Shown in pieces: positions 63,795 through 64,000 of a stretch of DNA of 64,000 nucleotides; the stretch's first letter is position 1; every line of letters begins with the position of its first letter. Location: NCBI GenBank assembly GCA_964654665.1, contig CAZZKV010000003.1:1-64000 (forward strand), written 5' to 3'. A program made the position numbers and the translations under genes. The notes under the pieces are model-generated. The model made no database searches and was not told the DNA's origin. It saw only the letters and a program-made list of their open reading frames with translations. The stretch is from CALCKU01 sp964654665 (GTDB lineage Bacteria; Pseudomonadota; Alphaproteobacteria; Caulobacterales; Maricaulaceae).

Positions 63795-63831
63795 AGCTTT
63801 GGGATATGGAATAGCGGGTAATTTTCAAGTA

Positions 63832-64000
63832 TTATTTTTTAGCACCGTTCCCGATACAGTCACTGTAACGCCTTTGGGCTGGCTTATTATCAAAAATAAT
63901 CCCTTTATTATGTAGTGCATAATCACTGACGGCTATAATGGCTCCGCTCTTGCGGGGTATGGGATTTGGGGCTTTGATTAAAACGGGGATGGTTTTTTGG
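63832..64000 (-). CDS. 3' end of a gene running off the right edge
   Basis: An open frame of 55 codons enters from beyond base 64000 and stops at 63832-63834, 37 bases before the GT2 start on the same strand. The visible tail (IKAPNPIPRKSGAIIAVSDY, then FDNKPAQRRYSDC) has ordinary protein composition but no motif I recognise. Its spacing suggests it is the gene upstream of the two glycosyltransferases in one operon. Confidence 0.45.
   Translation of the reverse strand, partial: QKTIPVLIKAPNPIPRKSGAIIAVSDYALHNKGIIFDNKPAQRRYSDCIGNGAKK

Overview
The window looks like the chromosomal replication-origin region of an alphaproteobacterium, probably from the Caulobacterales/Maricaulales side of the class. 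The main evidence is the gene order around 43.3-43.7 kb. hemE points left and the Rickettsia RP001-type gene ppsR points right, with maf, aroE, coaE, dnaQ, secB, a Tim44-like gene, mltA and smr following. hemJ and rho lie to the left. This is the order known around the Caulobacter origin (Cori). The spacer is AT-rich, has a perfect TTAA-N7-TTAA CtrA-type site and a run of TTATCC/GGATAA DnaA-box cores. Base composition is moderate GC, lower than Caulobacter itself. The sub-class placement is inference.

Left part (0.4-22.5 kb) is housekeeping metabolism. It holds yaaA, a YihY/BrkB membrane protein, a DUF389 membrane protein, an SRAP/HMCES protein, a NUDIX hydrolase and two small secreted proteins. 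A tightly overlapping pyrC - ygfZ - GNAT - small protein - tag cluster comes next, followed by a FabH-like ketosynthase, an NTF2-like protein and an HD hydrolase. The de novo NAD genes nadA, nadB and nadC follow, with a JmjC/cupin-like protein between nadB and nadC. After a divergent sterol-desaturase-family gene there is a nucleotide-sugar cluster (ugd, glmS, galU, AGE-family epimerase).

Middle part (22.5-42 kb) holds the least familiar material. At 23.96-26.79 kb an Hsp70-like ATPase with a hydrophobic C-terminal hairpin overlaps by ATGA a two-pass membrane protein whose C-terminus resembles GrpE. I read these as a membrane-bound chaperone plus its own exchange factor. Divergent from them is a 633-residue pentapeptide-like membrane protein. 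Then come a CBU_0592-type membrane protein, an AlkB-like dioxygenase and an M1 peptidase lipoprotein. dnaK (with a sigma-32-like promoter) and dnaJ follow, separated by an FkbM methyltransferase. An esterase lipoprotein, an NhaC antiporter, an OYE-family flavoprotein, rho, hemJ and hemE complete the left side of the origin.

Right part (43.7-64 kb) starts with the overlapping ppsR-maf-aroE-coaE-dnaQ operon. It continues with secB (opposite strand), timA, mltA, smr, an MscS channel, PBP1A, a CPA1 antiporter with a TrkA-N domain, several small hypothetical proteins, yciB/ispZ and acnA with a strong terminator. Two glycosyltransferase genes on the minus strand and a gene fragment running off the right edge close the window. 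No rRNA, tRNA, CRISPR array, insertion sequence or phage gene was recognised.
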